Position numbers and translations under genes: made by a program
The notes under the pieces: model-generated
Seen by the model: the letters and a program-made list of their open reading frames with translations, nothing else
What the model was told of the DNA's origin: nothing
Database searches by the model: none
Shown here: in pieces, positions 11,364 through 22,095 of the stretch
How positions within the stretch are numbered: position 1 is the first letter of the stretch
Layout of the letters: each line of letters begins with the position of its first letter
Source: Bradysia coprophila
Taxonomy: Eukaryota; Arthropoda; Insecta; Diptera; Sciaridae
DNA length: 64,000 nt
Assembly (NCBI RefSeq): GCF_014529535.1
Contig: NW_023503496.1
Location: 868,001 to 932,000 of the forward strand
Direction: 5' to 3'

Positions 11364-12559
11364 TAAAAATGTTTTTTTAGGAACTTGGAACTTTAAAATT
11401 GAATGTCTTGTGACGAGGTGTTAAAATCACCGCACCGGTTCTTTACCTACGAGAATATAGTTACTTACGCGACATATTTGCATCTTATAATGGTGATCCG
11501 CACTACTTTTCATGTTGATATGGATTTTCTTGAGGACGTAAACTCTGCAGAACCATTTTACTAGGCCCCACCATAGCATCTATGTGCTATCTCATGTGCT
11601 ATGGCCCCACCCTTTGGGGTGATCAGATAGATTCCTTGACTGACTGACTTTCGGGGCTGGGTAATCTGGCATTCGCTGCTAAAATAACGTAATTTTCAAA
11701 TATAACGCAACATCCTTTGGCTGCTATAAAATGCGTTGAAAATATTTCTTGAACAAAAATGAAGCTCGTGTGAATTACGGCTCTCGCTTCGCTCTGGCCG
11801 CAAAGCTCACACTCGTTCAATTTGTTTTATACAAACAACTAAAACAAAATTAATCAAAAAATTCTTTTCGGAATGTGTTATCAAGCGTCGAGACAAAAAT
11901 TCTTTTGTGAATATCACAGAGATCCTCCGTCCGTTATATAGCCCATCTTCGAACTTAACCTCAGGAATTTTATTCCCCGTCAAATAAAAAAACGTTTTTG
12001 GAAATCCGTTGAGGACTGCTCAAGTTATCGTCTTTCATCAACGAATGAGCAAACATGTTAGAGTGTTTATCATATGTAAGACCCATAACTTTCAATCAAG
12101 GGAATGAGACAGCATTACTTTCAGCATCAGATATAAATTTGCTGACATGCGACTCAAATTCCGAGACTGAAATTTGCTTCTATTTTATACGGCCCTGACG
12201 TTTATTTATCGACTTAAAAAAGACGATCTTTCCGAAGTGGAAAAGCGAAAATTTGTTTCTTTGCCTTAGAATCATAATTCGACGTATTTCGTCACTGCAC
12301 CTACGATCGAAAAGTGATTGCTAAGAAAAGCTGAAATTGTTGTAATGTTTTAGTTTTGTTTTTCGTCTCATTATGATCCTTGCGGCACAGAAAACGTAGT
12401 TCGTGACTTGTGACGAAAGCAGATTTTTTTCAGGACACGTCTTAAGCTTATCCTACTCGGCTTCGCATCGTTAGGACTGAAAAATTCTACTTTTCGTCAC
12501 TTGTCACGAAAAATACTATTATTTGATCAATGATGAAGACTTAAAGTATTTAACTTACA
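11364..12559. other. Gene-free stretch
   Basis: Contains a short hairpin around 11575-11630 (two CACCATAGC/GCTATGG arms). It also has a GAAGCTCG...CGCTTCGCTCTGGCCGCAAAG segment near 11760-11815 that recurs at 48300-48370 and 60315-60370, so part of it is dispersed repeat. No supported gene. Confidence 0.35.
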
Positions 12560-12982
12560 TTGAATGGCTGCATCAAGACTGAATATTTACCGAATGTTTT
12601 CAAGTTGACAGAGTTTATCCCGATTCCGAAACAAGGTAAGGATCTTACTCTCCGTTACAGCTACAGGCTCATCAGTTTGCTCAGTTGCCTGCACAGCAAC
12701 AACATCATTGCTAAGGAGCAATTCGGTTTCAGACCAAGTCACTCTTTTTATTTATTTAACTCTTCGGTTAACCAACGGCACAACGGCCGTGTGTACATAT
12801 TGAATTCGTTTGGTGTTCTTGAGTATCTGATAAAAATTATCAAGTCATTCGTCACCGATCGTCAGTTTACGGTCGCGCTTGGGAACGCCTCTTCCAACTA
12901 TAGAGACACACCAGCTGGACGCGCCGATTTCTTCTTCGACATTTCATTTCTTCTTCTAACATCATTGGAAATGACACATTAG
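12560..12982 (+). pseudogene. Decayed reverse transcriptase fragment (Jockey-like LINE)
   Basis: The frame carries reverse-transcriptase block sequences in the right order: FKLTEFIPIPKQGKDLT, then YRLISLLSCL, EQFGFRPSHS, and then YLIKIIKSFVTDRQFTVAL with PAG after it. These match fingers/palm blocks of Jockey-type LINE polymerases. The segment with the first catalytic Asp (AFDxVWH) is deleted, the PAGVPQGS block is broken after PAG, and the YADD block is missing. It is a short internal deletion copy that cannot encode an active enzyme. Confidence 0.75.
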
Positions 12983-13217
12983 TCATACCTTTTTACGTGT
13001 ACATCTCTGGCGAATCATAAACGAAAATGTAATTCAACTTTCATTATCAAAGTGTTATATCCTATCGTGGTTAAGATACCTCGACTGGTTTAACCCGACA
13101 GAATTATGATGATGATTGTCTGGGCTGTGGTTATGTAAGTTTTATTTGAAAACGACGGTTTTGCTAAATATTTTTTTATTATTGTAAAAGCTTACAGTCT
13201 TGTTGTCGGGAAACGTT

Positions 13218-14559
13218 TCAACACAGCGTTTCACTTTCGATATTAGTGAAGAATGATTTCATGAGTGGGTCAGGTGTTTGTGACAGTCCACAGTCTCCGA
13301 AAACTGTGCCCATACAATTCACTGTCATATTACGAAAGCTGAAATTGAGTTATGTTCAACAATATTCAGCAAACGAGTTATTAGTTTCACATTTACCGGC
13401 AAAAGTCCTTCAATGTTGGATTTGAGAATGGGTCGGAGGAAATTCCATACTCGCGAAAACATGAATATCCTCTCGATATGCCACATTCGAAACCTTTGGT
13501 GTTGACTATATCGACCAATTGATCAATGTTTCCACAAAAATTTTCAAACGTCTGCAACCAGGATGCTTTTCCAGCTGTACCTTCATTCTTTTCAGCCAAA
13601 GTCAAACATTTTTCGTAAATGGGTGACAGCACATCGTCACACTTTACATAACTGATCACTTTGGGACAATACCTACCAAACGACAAGAAAGCTGTTTGTA
13701 ATTGCTCCGGAAAGTTTTCCTCTCAATGTGTATTGGTATAAATTCCAATCAGACAAAAACTTCTTAAAAGAGGAAGGGTGACGCAAGTCCTTTACTTACG
13801 AAAGTATTGATATCAGAAAGGTTGACGCTCAAAGCTCCGATACGCAAAAATTTAACTTTACAACCAATTTCAAGATTTAACATGGATATTGTTATCATCG
13901 ATCCTATTCGTGAAAGGAATCTCTGACAAAACAGTCTGCCCAATATTTAGCAATATGCAGAACTCCCATGAAAACTTAAAAAAGTTTTTCAAAATTAGCG
14001 AAGGTTATCGATCGCTACTAGCGCCCCCATTACGATTATCATGCTTTGAGTGTTGTCGGAACTAAATCCCTAAGTTCCTTAGTCCCTAATTTTGTTTACA
14101 AATTTTTGCAGTGAGGACGTGCGTCGAAGCACTTTACCAACGATTGTCATACTAACGTTTGCAAAAAAACAATTATTTCCGTTTTCCGTTAATCTGACAG
14201 GGAAACAGTAGCACCGGAACGAACCATCCAAATGTCTTTTAGCACTTCGAAGGCGTCATCGAAGAACTGTTCGTAATCACCAACTCCTGTCGCACAGTCA
14301 TTGTATTCATCGTAGAGACTTTCAAAGTCTACGGCGATACCATCGGCACCGGAAACACTTCTACACTTGTCACTAAATTCTGTTCCGTATTTAGAATAAG
14401 TTCCTTCAATTACACTCCTCTTTGTATGTTTGTGGTTTGGCCAATGACTAAATATCGGAGCGGCTGAAATAAGAAACAATTAAAATTTAGATAAAAGAAG
14501 CCCTTCGTCGGCACAACACTGTTACCAAAAACCACAGCGATAACCAAAATTTTAAACAT
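13218..14559 (-). CDS. 27 kDa hemolymph glycoprotein-like secreted protein (DUF1397)
   Basis: Secreted Cys-rich protein of about 231 residues. Exons: 14526-14559 (signal peptide MFKILVIAVVF), 14199-14463, 13397-13672, 13218-13338; the sum is divisible by three. The Cys pattern and blocks YCPKVISYVKCDDVLSPIYEKC, FENFCGNIDQLVDIV and the end NCMGTVFGDCGLSQTPDPL...FFTNIESETLC match the insect 27 kDa hemolymph glycoprotein family, whose members also end in a Cys after a similar helix. The function of the family is not established. The donor of exon 2 (CT|GTCAGA at 14199) is weak, so that junction is the least certain. An AATAAA signal lies about 40 bp past the stop (minus strand, 13175-13180). Confidence 0.8.
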
Positions 14560-14650
14560 TTTTCGCAAAACCAGTGTTCTAGTTCTGATTGAAATTTGAA
14601 ATGATTCTATAAAAACATCGAGTGCGCAATTTCATAAGCAGAAATTTTAA

Positions 14651-14778
14651 GCTGAAGACAAACGAGGCATCGAAAACGTATTTCGATCAAAATTCTCTTT
14701 GTTCTTTGACACTTAACGAAACTATAAGAAAGAGAATTTTGATCGAAATACGTTTTCGATGTCTCGTTTGTCTTCAGC
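14651..14778. mobile_element. Palindromic MITE (GCTGAAGACAAACGAGGCAT ends)
   Basis: About 50-bp near-perfect inverted arms around a 28-bp loop. A related element with GCTCAAAACAAACGAGGCAT ends lies at 38531-38894. A possible TTAA duplication flanks it. Confidence 0.7.
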
Positions 14779-15074
14779 ATTAATCAAATTTTGTTGCAAA
14801 TAGAAATGTTAAAGTTTATCGCAATAAAAGAATATCTTTGATGCGTATTACGGCAAATGAAATTCGAAATTAACCCAAGTCGAAGAAGAGCTTTTCGTTT
14901 TAAAATAAAAACTTGTGTTGCCTGATGACAAATTTCTTTCATTCGATGAAAATTCAGTGGTCACAAATGACATTCTTGCACACAGTTTCTGTTTAAGAGT
15001 CTTCGATGCTTAGCTAAAATTGTGGCCTACATTTGAGTGACTCGTATTTCATTTTTGATCAGTATCCTCTTTGT

Positions 15075-15298
15075 AAAATCTACGACCGAAATAACGAACA
15101 CGACGAATGTGTTAGCTTCAAATAAAAATTAGATTTGATTGTAACCGTTTGACCAGCTCTGAGAAAAGTCAACAGTTGAACGAAATTTTCATAAAATGCT
15201 CAGTTTTCTCAGAGCTGATCAAACTGCTACAACCAAATCTAATTTTTATCTAAAGCTAACATATTCGTCATGGTCGTTGTTGCGGTCGTAGATTTTTC
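15075..15298. mobile_element. Palindromic MITE (AAATCTACGACC ends), copy 1
   Basis: Arms pair from AAATCTACGACC on the left to GGTCGTAGATTTTT on the right, and again inside through GTTAGCTTCAAATAAAAATTAG and its complement. A diverged relative is at about 47150-47400. Confidence 0.65.
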
Positions 15299-16223
15299 AA
15301 AAAGGATTCTGATGAAAAGATATCATCGAAAGGTAAATAAAAATCCATACGCCCAAATGTATGCTTTTCAGCAAAGCATACATGCGTCTTAAGCGTCTTA
15401 AGTGAATGTGTGGTCGATTATTGTAAAACGAATATCTTCGTCCTACCCGAGTTCTTCGTGCGAATGAATTTTTGCAAATTAATAGGCATCGAACTGACTA
15501 TGGATTCTATGAACCAGTCAACCACCTATGTATGATCTTCAACCGTTTATCAACCGCTTCAACATTTGTACGACCGATCAGTGTCTAGGGGCGCATTTCG
15601 CAGCAGTGTTCGTTCTGTCGATTTACCTGAGAACTATTCATTTGCAAATTACAGAACGAACTGAGTTTAAAAGTTTTCATTATTCTGTTTTTGTTGCTTC
15701 GCTTTTAGTTCTTTTTTCTTCATTTTCTTTTTAATTTTTCTTCTTTGGTTTTTTCTTTGACGATAATTTTATTATTGATTTAAGTTTGATTCACCTTTTT
15801 GATTCATATCTAAGTTAAATTCTCTGAAGAAATCTATCACACTCTTCCCCACCGTTCCGCGCGACCCAAACCAAAGCCCACGAACTGACGGCTTAAATAC
15901 CTATCGAATGAAGTAAGACGTACTTGAAGCGAAACGAAATTCTTGGAGTCGTTTCAGATAAAAGTTCCGAAACGTGCCAATGCAAGTGGTGTTGGCGGAC
16001 CCACAAATGGCGTTAATTCCTGTAAAACCCCCTTTCTCGGCCCGGGCACATGAATAAAGTATTTCCATTTACCAATATTTTCATGCAATTGGTACCAATT
16101 TGATGAGAGAATTAAAATATTTGTAAAAGGAAAAGTCCGAGTGGTAGTCTCACAAAAAATATAATGATCGAATTGTAATACGAAATTGTTTTATGACGTT
16201 TTTTTCAACAAAATGAAACTAAA
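15299..16223. other. Gene-free stretch
   Basis: A 68-codon frame at 15528-15734 is hydrophobic at its end but shows no start context or homology I recognise. Nothing else is supported. Confidence 0.35.
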
Positions 16224-16385
16224 CAACGCACTTCAAGCAAAAGTGGTACTCTAAATAGGGTACTGAAACTTGACAGTGCTCCATACAAAATTTTACACTG
16301 TAAAAAGAGTGGGGATAAAATTTCATACAAAATAGTACTCTATTTGGCAGGTGTCATTAATAGCACTTTTCCTTGAAGTGCGTTG
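16224..16385. mobile_element. MITE, CAACGCACTTCAAGC family, intact copy with 7-bp duplication
   Basis: 162 bp, ends CAACGCACTTCAAGCAAAAG and CTTGAAGTGCGTTG, flanked by AACTAAA on both sides (16217-16223, 16386-16392). Other copies: 26471-26560, 33830-34262 (two, nested), 34889-35131, and remnants at 719-1120. Confidence 0.85.
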
Positions 16386-16703
16386 AACTAAACGAAACGA
16401 ATAAAACAAAACAAATCATGTTTCGGCAAATAGGCTAAAAACTTCAAAGTCTGTTTTCAAGATTAATGTACTTGGATTCCGATTATTATTCTTAATTGGA
16501 AGCATAATTGAGGTTGGACTCAGAGGTAAACATTCTTTTCATTTAAATTACATCAAAACAACATCTTTTTTTCCCCTAGACCGTTTCACAATTAAACTAC
16601 CTGAAAGGTATCATTATCGAAATCGAAATAACAATCCTTAAAACAAACTATGACTTTTTTTTCGAAGCAATAATGGCAATTTACAATAAAACGTCATAAA
16701 GTA

Positions 16704-16894
16704 ATAGAGTGTCATGATGAAAGAGAAAGAAATATTTTAACAATTACCCCAAGGCAAGTTATAATTAACTGGTCATCGGTCATTTCGCTCTCAACGTAAC
16801 ATGTTGAAAGAGAAAGAAATATTTTAACAATTACCCCAAGGCAAGTTATAATTAACTAGTCTTCGGTTCTCTCGCTCTGATCATAACAGTCTAT
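16704..16894. mobile_element. MITE (ATAGAGTGTTATGA ends) with a duplicated ~95-bp core
   Basis: Ends ATAGAGTGTCATGATGAAAG and TCATAACAGTCTAT. The core GAAAGAAATATTTTAACAATT...CCAAGGCAAGTTATAATTAA occurs twice in tandem. Relatives with the same doubled core are at about 25100-25285 and 39824-40013. Confidence 0.65.
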
Positions 16895-17210
16895 TTCGTG
16901 TGTACGAAAGTCAATGTACACACAGGCCCGGGGACTGGCCATATGGTGAAAACGGGAAATCCCGATTGTGCCTTTTGGTTTTATCCATTAAAATTTGTAT
17001 GGCTCATCTCTCACATAATTTTTACGATTCTTACGCTTTCCGACCATGTCTATAGTAAAACGTCCGATTTAAATCTGAGTTTTTGATCGAAGTGTCATAC
17101 AACATTTGCATAGAAAAGTAAGTCCGTCCAGATCGAAGCGAGTGCCTTTGAATCAAGGTCCTAATTTCCATTTAACGGTCGGTTTACGATTCGTTATGAT
17201 GTAGTCAATC

Positions 17211-17408
17211 CGCGTGTGGAAATTCACGCTATCCGCGGTATCCTAGATACCGGGAAATCGTTAGGCAAAAATTACGGATACCGGGAAATAAAACCACTGC
17301 CGAACAAACCCACCGGGAAATGTATGTACCGGGAAGTTCCCTTTAGCTTTTTGGCTACCGGGAAATTTTGACTCGGATACCGGGAAGAAAACATCATTTC
17401 CACACGCG
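17211..17408. mobile_element. 198-bp hAT-like MITE with internal ACCGGGAA repeats
   Basis: Ends CGCGTGTGGAAAT and ATTTCCACACGCG; 8-bp duplication AGTCAATC at 17203-17210 and 17409-17416. Removing the element and one duplication restores the RTE endonuclease reading frame across NEID-YIITN, which proves the borders. Six spaced copies of ACCGGGAA lie inside. Confidence 0.9.
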
Positions 17409-17924
17409 AGTCAATCTCGTTTTTCGTTACACAATCTAGACTAGCCCATGTCCACTTCCGTTGAATTTTTCCAGCGAAAAATGAATTCATTGCGAACAAA
17501 TTAATTGTGTTGCTGTAGGAAATTGAGTAATGTGTCCCCACGTTCAAAAAATTTCTCTACTTCTTCGTCGTCATGTGTGGGCGCGTATGCCTGAATCACG
17601 TTTATGCTGTACTTGCTGTTAATCTTCAGGCATACGTATATCAGTGATATACTCTATCACTCTATCAGATATACTTTTTGTGTGAGTTATGCCATTTGAC
17701 CATCGTTTATCAATGAACAGTCCGACACAATGCGTCAGCATCTCGCTGTCACTTCCTTGGTAGAAGAATATGTGCCCTGATTGTAGTTTAACACATTCTT
17801 CTCCGGGTTTTCTCACTTCACTCACACCGATCACATCCCATTTAATCTTCTCTAGTTCCATCTCCATTTCGAGCATTTTTTCTCTTGATGACAATGTTCT
17901 GACATTATATGCGGAAATGTGTAA

Positions 17925-18063
17925 TTCACACCGTAAATAGTGCCTAAAATTTGAATTTTAAGTGAACGATTCGAAGAAAAAGTGAACCAAAAAATACATT
18001 TCAACGCTTCATAGTATGAAAATGACGCTACGTTAGAAAGACCTCCGCACTTACGGTGTGAAT
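17925..18063. mobile_element. MITE with AATTCACRCCGTAAGTG ends, solo copy
   Basis: Ends AATTCACACCGTAAATAG and CACTTACGGTGTGAATT. The same element, split by a 1.5 kb insertion, forms 27690-29386, so this copy serves as its empty-site reference. It lies in the RTE fragment. Confidence 0.75.
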
Positions 18064-18250
18064 TCATTTTGGTTTCGTTTGGGGAGTTTTAGCATTGAAA
18101 CAACACGCTTGCTATTGCGGGTTGGTGAGTGCTTTATGTTGTTCGCCACCGGAAATCCTCGAACTCTGGCCCGCACATTCGTGCGCGTTATGGGATCACT
18201 AGTTGAGAGCGTAGTGACCAGCGGGATAGTGTTGTTTTTGTTTCCAACCA

Positions 18251-19272
18251 TTTTACATAATGCTTGCCCATTCTTTTGAACCTATCTGAGCAAAAGGTTG
18301 CAGCCTCATCTGATAGTGTCATCTGATGTTGTTGTGTCTTGTTCACTGCTCTTGTTTTCAACTTTTTACATCATTTCTGAAAACGCTCCACCTTTTTCAA
18401 ACTGGCTTGCGACAGTCTTTGGCCGTGTATCTAGAGTAAATCTAATCCCAACAGAAATCTCTTCGAGGAAAGTGTGACGCAATCTTTGAAGTATAATTTC
18501 TAAAATGAATGATATCGCTAGAGTTGACGCGTTCAGCTTCGTTACGCAAAAATTAAATTTTGCACCCAATTTTAGTTCGAACAAGCTGGCTTAGTTTTTC
18601 TCATCATCTGCCAAATATTTTTACCAAAAAAAATTGGCTGGAAACAACCAAAATTTTACCAAAAAAATCTGCGTCGCAAAGTGGCAGATGTTCAGGAACA
18701 GACCTGCAAGAAAATTTTTGTTGTTTCCAGTCAAATTTTTTTGGTAAAAAGATAGAATAGGTTTTGTGGTGATAAAGTCCAAAGGGCAGAAACTGAAATG
18801 TTCGGCTACACATAGTTGCCGCGTCTCAAAAAAAATTGTTCGTTCTTTTTTTGGAATTTAGACTGCGTCAAGTCCTCCGCTATCGCTCCGGACATGATCC
18901 GATTTTCATGATTTTTCTTCTTCTTTGAAATGCAGTGACGACCGCAATGCGTTGGTACTACTTTCAGTTGCATAACAATAAGGGCGTCACCGCCATCGCG
19001 TATTTAGTAAAAATGATACTTAGAGAGTTGCTGTCAACCACTGCTGAATTATTTTCGACTCTTGCAATCTAAATGACTGTTTCACTGTTGAAAACAAAAT
19101 TTTATATTGCGAATCGACTCAAAATGTTATCAAAGGTTAATGTAGATATCTCAAAATTATCAAAATTTTTTTTTTTGATTTCACTCTCACATTCGACTCT
19201 TCTGGTCGGCCTTTATATTAGTTGGTGCTTAACAGTCGGAAGAAGACCGACTAAAGAAAATTTTTGTCCGAA
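18251..19272. other. Gene-free stretch with an inverted repeat at 18617-18755
   Basis: The inverted repeat pairs ATTTTTACCAAAAAAAATTG with its complement near 18735-18755, and inner GGAAACAACCAAAATTTTAC with its partner. The phrase GCGTCGCAAAGTGGCAGATG relates it to the element ends at 60938-62646. No supported gene. A TATA-like TTTATATTAG lies at about 19210, ahead of the LRR gene. Confidence 0.45.
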
Positions 19273-20234
19273 ATGAAGCTGATTCAGAAATTATCGTAAG
19301 CCACAAGTTGTTTTCAGTTTACAAAATGTGTTCCACTAAACATTTTCATTTCAGATTGATATCGCTATTGTTAGGTGCGTCATCATTCGTTACCGAACCA
19401 TCAGACGATAATTTACCAACAGTCGAAGTTTCGTGTAATAATTACGAACATGAAACGAAATTATGGAATCTAGACTTGAATCGTAATAAAATCAAATCCT
19501 TTGGGCCAAATACATTCATCGGATGCAAGAACGTTGCAAATTTGTATTTAGATGACAATCAATTGGTGACAATTCGACAAAACGATTTTGTTGGACTAAC
19601 AAATTTGAAGTATCTTTGTCTTCGCCGGAATAAAATAGAATCGATCGAGGATGGTGCTCTGAATTTCACCCATTTGACGAATCTCTATTTGGACAACAAT
19701 CAACTGCAACAACTCTCCGATCATACATTCACCGGGATGCCAGAACTGACATATCTTAGCATTGATAACAATAATTTAGCACGAGTTGGTTCATCGTTTC
19801 AACGTTTGACGAAGTTGCAAAAAATTTCGCTGGCATGGAATCGCATTGTCGATCTCAATTTTACTGCACTTCTACAGATGCCCGAACTGACTGTCATATA
19901 TTTGAGAAGCAGTGGATTGACGTCAATTAATACCGAATATACGCCAGGTGTAACGTATGCTGTAGACGATTTGGATCTGGCTCATAACGGAATTCGACAA
20001 TCTGACTTGTTGACTCGTCTAAGGAACTGCGGTAATCTCACTAAATTACGTCTTTCCGGAAATAGTTACGACAAATTGGATGAACTTGAACGAATTGGAG
20101 AATTGCTTCCGAAATTGCGCAGAATTAGTGTTGGTTTCCAATACACGTACTCAGAAGCCCAGTCTATGGCAAGTAAGTCGAAAAGATATGTAGATATTTC
20201 ACCGAATGATTTTCCTGATATTATGTATTTGTAA
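19273..20234 (+). CDS. Secreted leucine-rich-repeat protein
   Basis: Two exons, 19273-19295 and 19355-20234, about 300 residues. I start it at ATG 19273 because splicing TC|GTAAGC to TTTCAG|A yields an unbroken signal peptide, MKLIQKLSLISLLLGASS; the in-frame ATG at 19308 lies in that intron. About nine LRRs follow (LWNLDLNRNKIKSFGPNTF, NLYLDDNQLVTI, KYLCLRRNKIESI, NLYLDNNQLQQL, YLSIDNNNLARV and so on). There is no transmembrane segment or GPI signal after the repeats, so a free extracellular binding protein is likely. Such proteins often act in recognition or immunity, but no partner can be read from sequence. AATAAA signals overlap and follow the stop (20236-20245). Confidence 0.85.
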
Positions 20235-20329
20235 TAAATAAAATCTCAAAAGAGGAGTAGATGATGCAGTTAGAATCTGTTCCACCTTCCAAAACATCTG
20301 ATTTATAGCTGTTGTTGACGCATTCTGCA

Positions 20330-20560
20330 AAAAGTTTCGAAAATTAGTCTCTTTATAATACTTTGTCTATATGCACACGGTGCAAATAGTCTTTTTATAA
20401 TACAAATTCTATTTGCACCGTGCGCAAATAGTCGAAATATTAGAAGAAAAAAAACTATTTGCACACTGTGAAAATAGCCAAAGTATATAGAAGAGACTAT
20501 TTGCACCGTGTGCAAATAGTCAAATTATTTTGAAGAGACTATTTGCACACCACGGGCTTT
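20330..20560. repeat. Array of CTATTTGCACNNTGTGCAAATAG palindromes, copy 1
   Basis: At least six occurrences of TATTTGCAC or GTGCAAATAG, often as the palindrome TATTTGCACCGTGTGCAAATA. A related block is at 21410-21665. Both blocks start near GCTGTTGTTGAC, so they look like copies of one foldback element. Confidence 0.6.
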
Positions 20561-21077
20561 TTTAAGCGTGTAATTTACACATTGTGTGTAAAAACTTTTA
20601 AAAAGTGTGTTTGCACAAAAAATGTGTAATTACTTGTGTCTACTTGAAGCAACACTCAAAAACTGGAGAGTTAGCATGTAATATTTGGTCGATGAGAAAC
20701 TGACTCGCCTGAAAAATGTCTGATTATAAAAAGATTGCAAACATTTAACTTGTCTCTCTTAGCCGATAAATATGGCCTTAATTTACAAACGATTCCAAAA
20801 ATCTTTTATGAGCAATTCTCTCACGATTGTCGACATCCAACTAAAAATTCAGAAAACTATAAAAAAAAATCATCGAGCTGATAGAATGGGAGAACAGGAA
20901 AAGGATTTCGTAGATAGCCTTTCAGAAGCTGAGACCGGGTTAAGGAAAAAATTTACAACCTTCATGGGCATGTGGTTTCCGACGGAAATTTCAGTCAAGA
21001 TTTCTCTCAGTTTCGACAAGAAATTATTTCATCAATTTTCGAGTGTGACTATCAGATAAGAGAGAGAGAGACTTACA
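20561..21077. other. No supported gene
   Basis: A 95-codon frame at 20772-21059 (plus) begins MALIYKRFQKSF and is rich in Lys and charged residues. It has no signal peptide, domain or splice context that I recognise. It might be coding but I cannot support it. Confidence 0.25.
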
Positions 21078-21265
21078 ATTACGATCGCTCGATCATATCT
21101 TAGTTGAACAAATGAGAACGTGCCATCGAGTAGCATGCCCAGATTAAGAGTTTCGTTTATTCGCACAGGAATATTTCGATTTGGCTTGTACCAACAGTGT
21201 TCTCCGGTACAATTATTGCAAATTGTCTGGGACAATTCGATACGGTCAAAATATCGCTTGCGTGA
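21078..21265 (-). other. Possible internal exon of an unrecognised minus-strand gene
   Basis: A good acceptor (TTTTGTAG) and donor (ATT|GTAAGT) bracket an open frame with DRIELSQTICNNCTGEHCW, NIPVRINETLNLGMLLDG and FSFVQLRYDR. The four clustered Cys and the NET glycosylation site suggest an extracellular domain. I found no adjoining exons, so the gene is not established. The 103-codon frame at 21784-22095 on the same strand could belong to it, but no junction joins them. Confidence 0.3.
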
Positions 21266-21416
21266 TTTTGAGGTCACTACAAAATAGTTTTGTTTGAAGA
21301 GGGTATTATTTTCCGTATGGGATGGATTATTTGCCGTTGGGATAGAATGAGTAATAGAACGAATAGGACTGAAAAATGAGCTTTAAGGGGATAAATAAGA
21401 TTGTCACAAAACGAGA

Positions 21417-21665
21417 CTATTTGAGCTGTTGTTGACTGTTCTTCCTTGAAAAAAAAGTGACGCTAAAGGAGAGATACGTTCTTCTACAAAATGCAACGAT
21501 AAAGGAGGAATACTCCCTTTTACAAAGTGCTACGAAGAAAGAGTGATACTCCCTTTTACAAAATGTAACAACGAAGGAGTGATATTTCCTTTTACAAAAT
21601 GCACACGGTGCAAATAGACAAAGTATTATAAAGAGACTATTTGCACATTGTGCAAATAGCATCAA
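21417..21665. repeat. 36-bp tandem repeats next to a GTGCAAATAG palindrome
   Basis: About five units of roughly 36 bp, consensus CTTTTACAAAATGCAACGAA followed by AGGAGTGATACTCC, at about 21465-21605. The minus-strand frame across it is correspondingly repetitive (FCKREYHSF units) and is not treated as a gene. It ends in a TGCACACGGTGCAAATAG palindrome. Confidence 0.6.
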
Positions 21666-21783
21666 CCAATGTTTTTATTGTTTAACAACCAGTAATATCT
21701 AGTAATTTTCGAATTTCTTCGAACGATGTCCGCTCATTTTTCGAAAAAGGATACCTTTATAGACCCGGATTTTTCCGTAATGC

Positions 21784-22095
21784 TTATGTCGAATACTTGG
21801 TGTGTTTAATTGGTGAAATGTAATGAATCACACCCGTTATTTCCCAATTGGTCATGTTTGGCTCTGGTTTAGAGATTTTCGTTCCTTTCAAAAAGATTTG
21901 ATTTAAGTCATTGGATAGGTCTTTTAGCACAACATTTGTCGCCGTATTTTGATTTTCGTACGTTAGTTGAATGCTTCTTAGTTCATCGTCCGTTGTTATT
22001 TCTTGCCAGTTGTTATCACTGGATTCGAATCGATAGTCTTGATTGACTAGATACATCTTCATCTTCCATGTTTTCATTAGCTTTAATTGTGTCAT
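21784..22095 (-). CDS. Hypothetical protein, doubtful
   Basis: Open frame of 103 codons with an internal ATG giving MKTWKMKMYLVNQDYRFESS, then NWQEITTDDELRSIQL and NWEITGVIHYI. The composition is protein-like, with alternating hydrophobic residues and few stops nearby, and one NMT/NQT-type region. I recognise no family and see no signal peptide. It could be an exon of the same gene as 21078-21265, or chance. Confidence 0.25.
   Translation of the reverse strand: MTQLKLMKTWKMKMYLVNQDYRFESSDNNWQEITTDDELRSIQLTYENQNTATNVVLKDLSNDLNQIFLKGTKISKPEPNMTNWEITGVIHYISPIKHTKYST

Larger units (their letters stand above)
17120..18250 (-). pseudogene. RTE-type LINE fragment: N-terminal endonuclease region
   Basis: Read on the minus strand the translated blocks are ISAYNVRTLSSREKMLEMEM, KIKWDVIGVSEVR, GHIFFYQGS, DRVIEYI, INVIQAYAPTHDDEEVEKF, then TLLNFLQQHN, RKWTWASLDCVTKNEID and YIITNRKPT. 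This is the order of an APE-type endonuclease at the start of an RTE-clade ORF. The copy is frameshifted and has no polymerase region here. Two MITEs interrupt it: 17211-17408 splits the NEID/YIITN join, and 17929-18062 sits upstream of ISAYNVRT. Confidence 0.8.

Noticed and set aside
17272..17547. 91-codon minus-strand frame as a single protein
   Set aside because: It is a chimera of RTE endonuclease sequence and the MITE inserted at 17211-17408.
19308..19354. ATG at 19308 as the start of the LRR protein
   Set aside because: It lies in a 59-bp intron with GTAAGC and TTTCAG; the ATG at 19273 gives a proper signal peptide.
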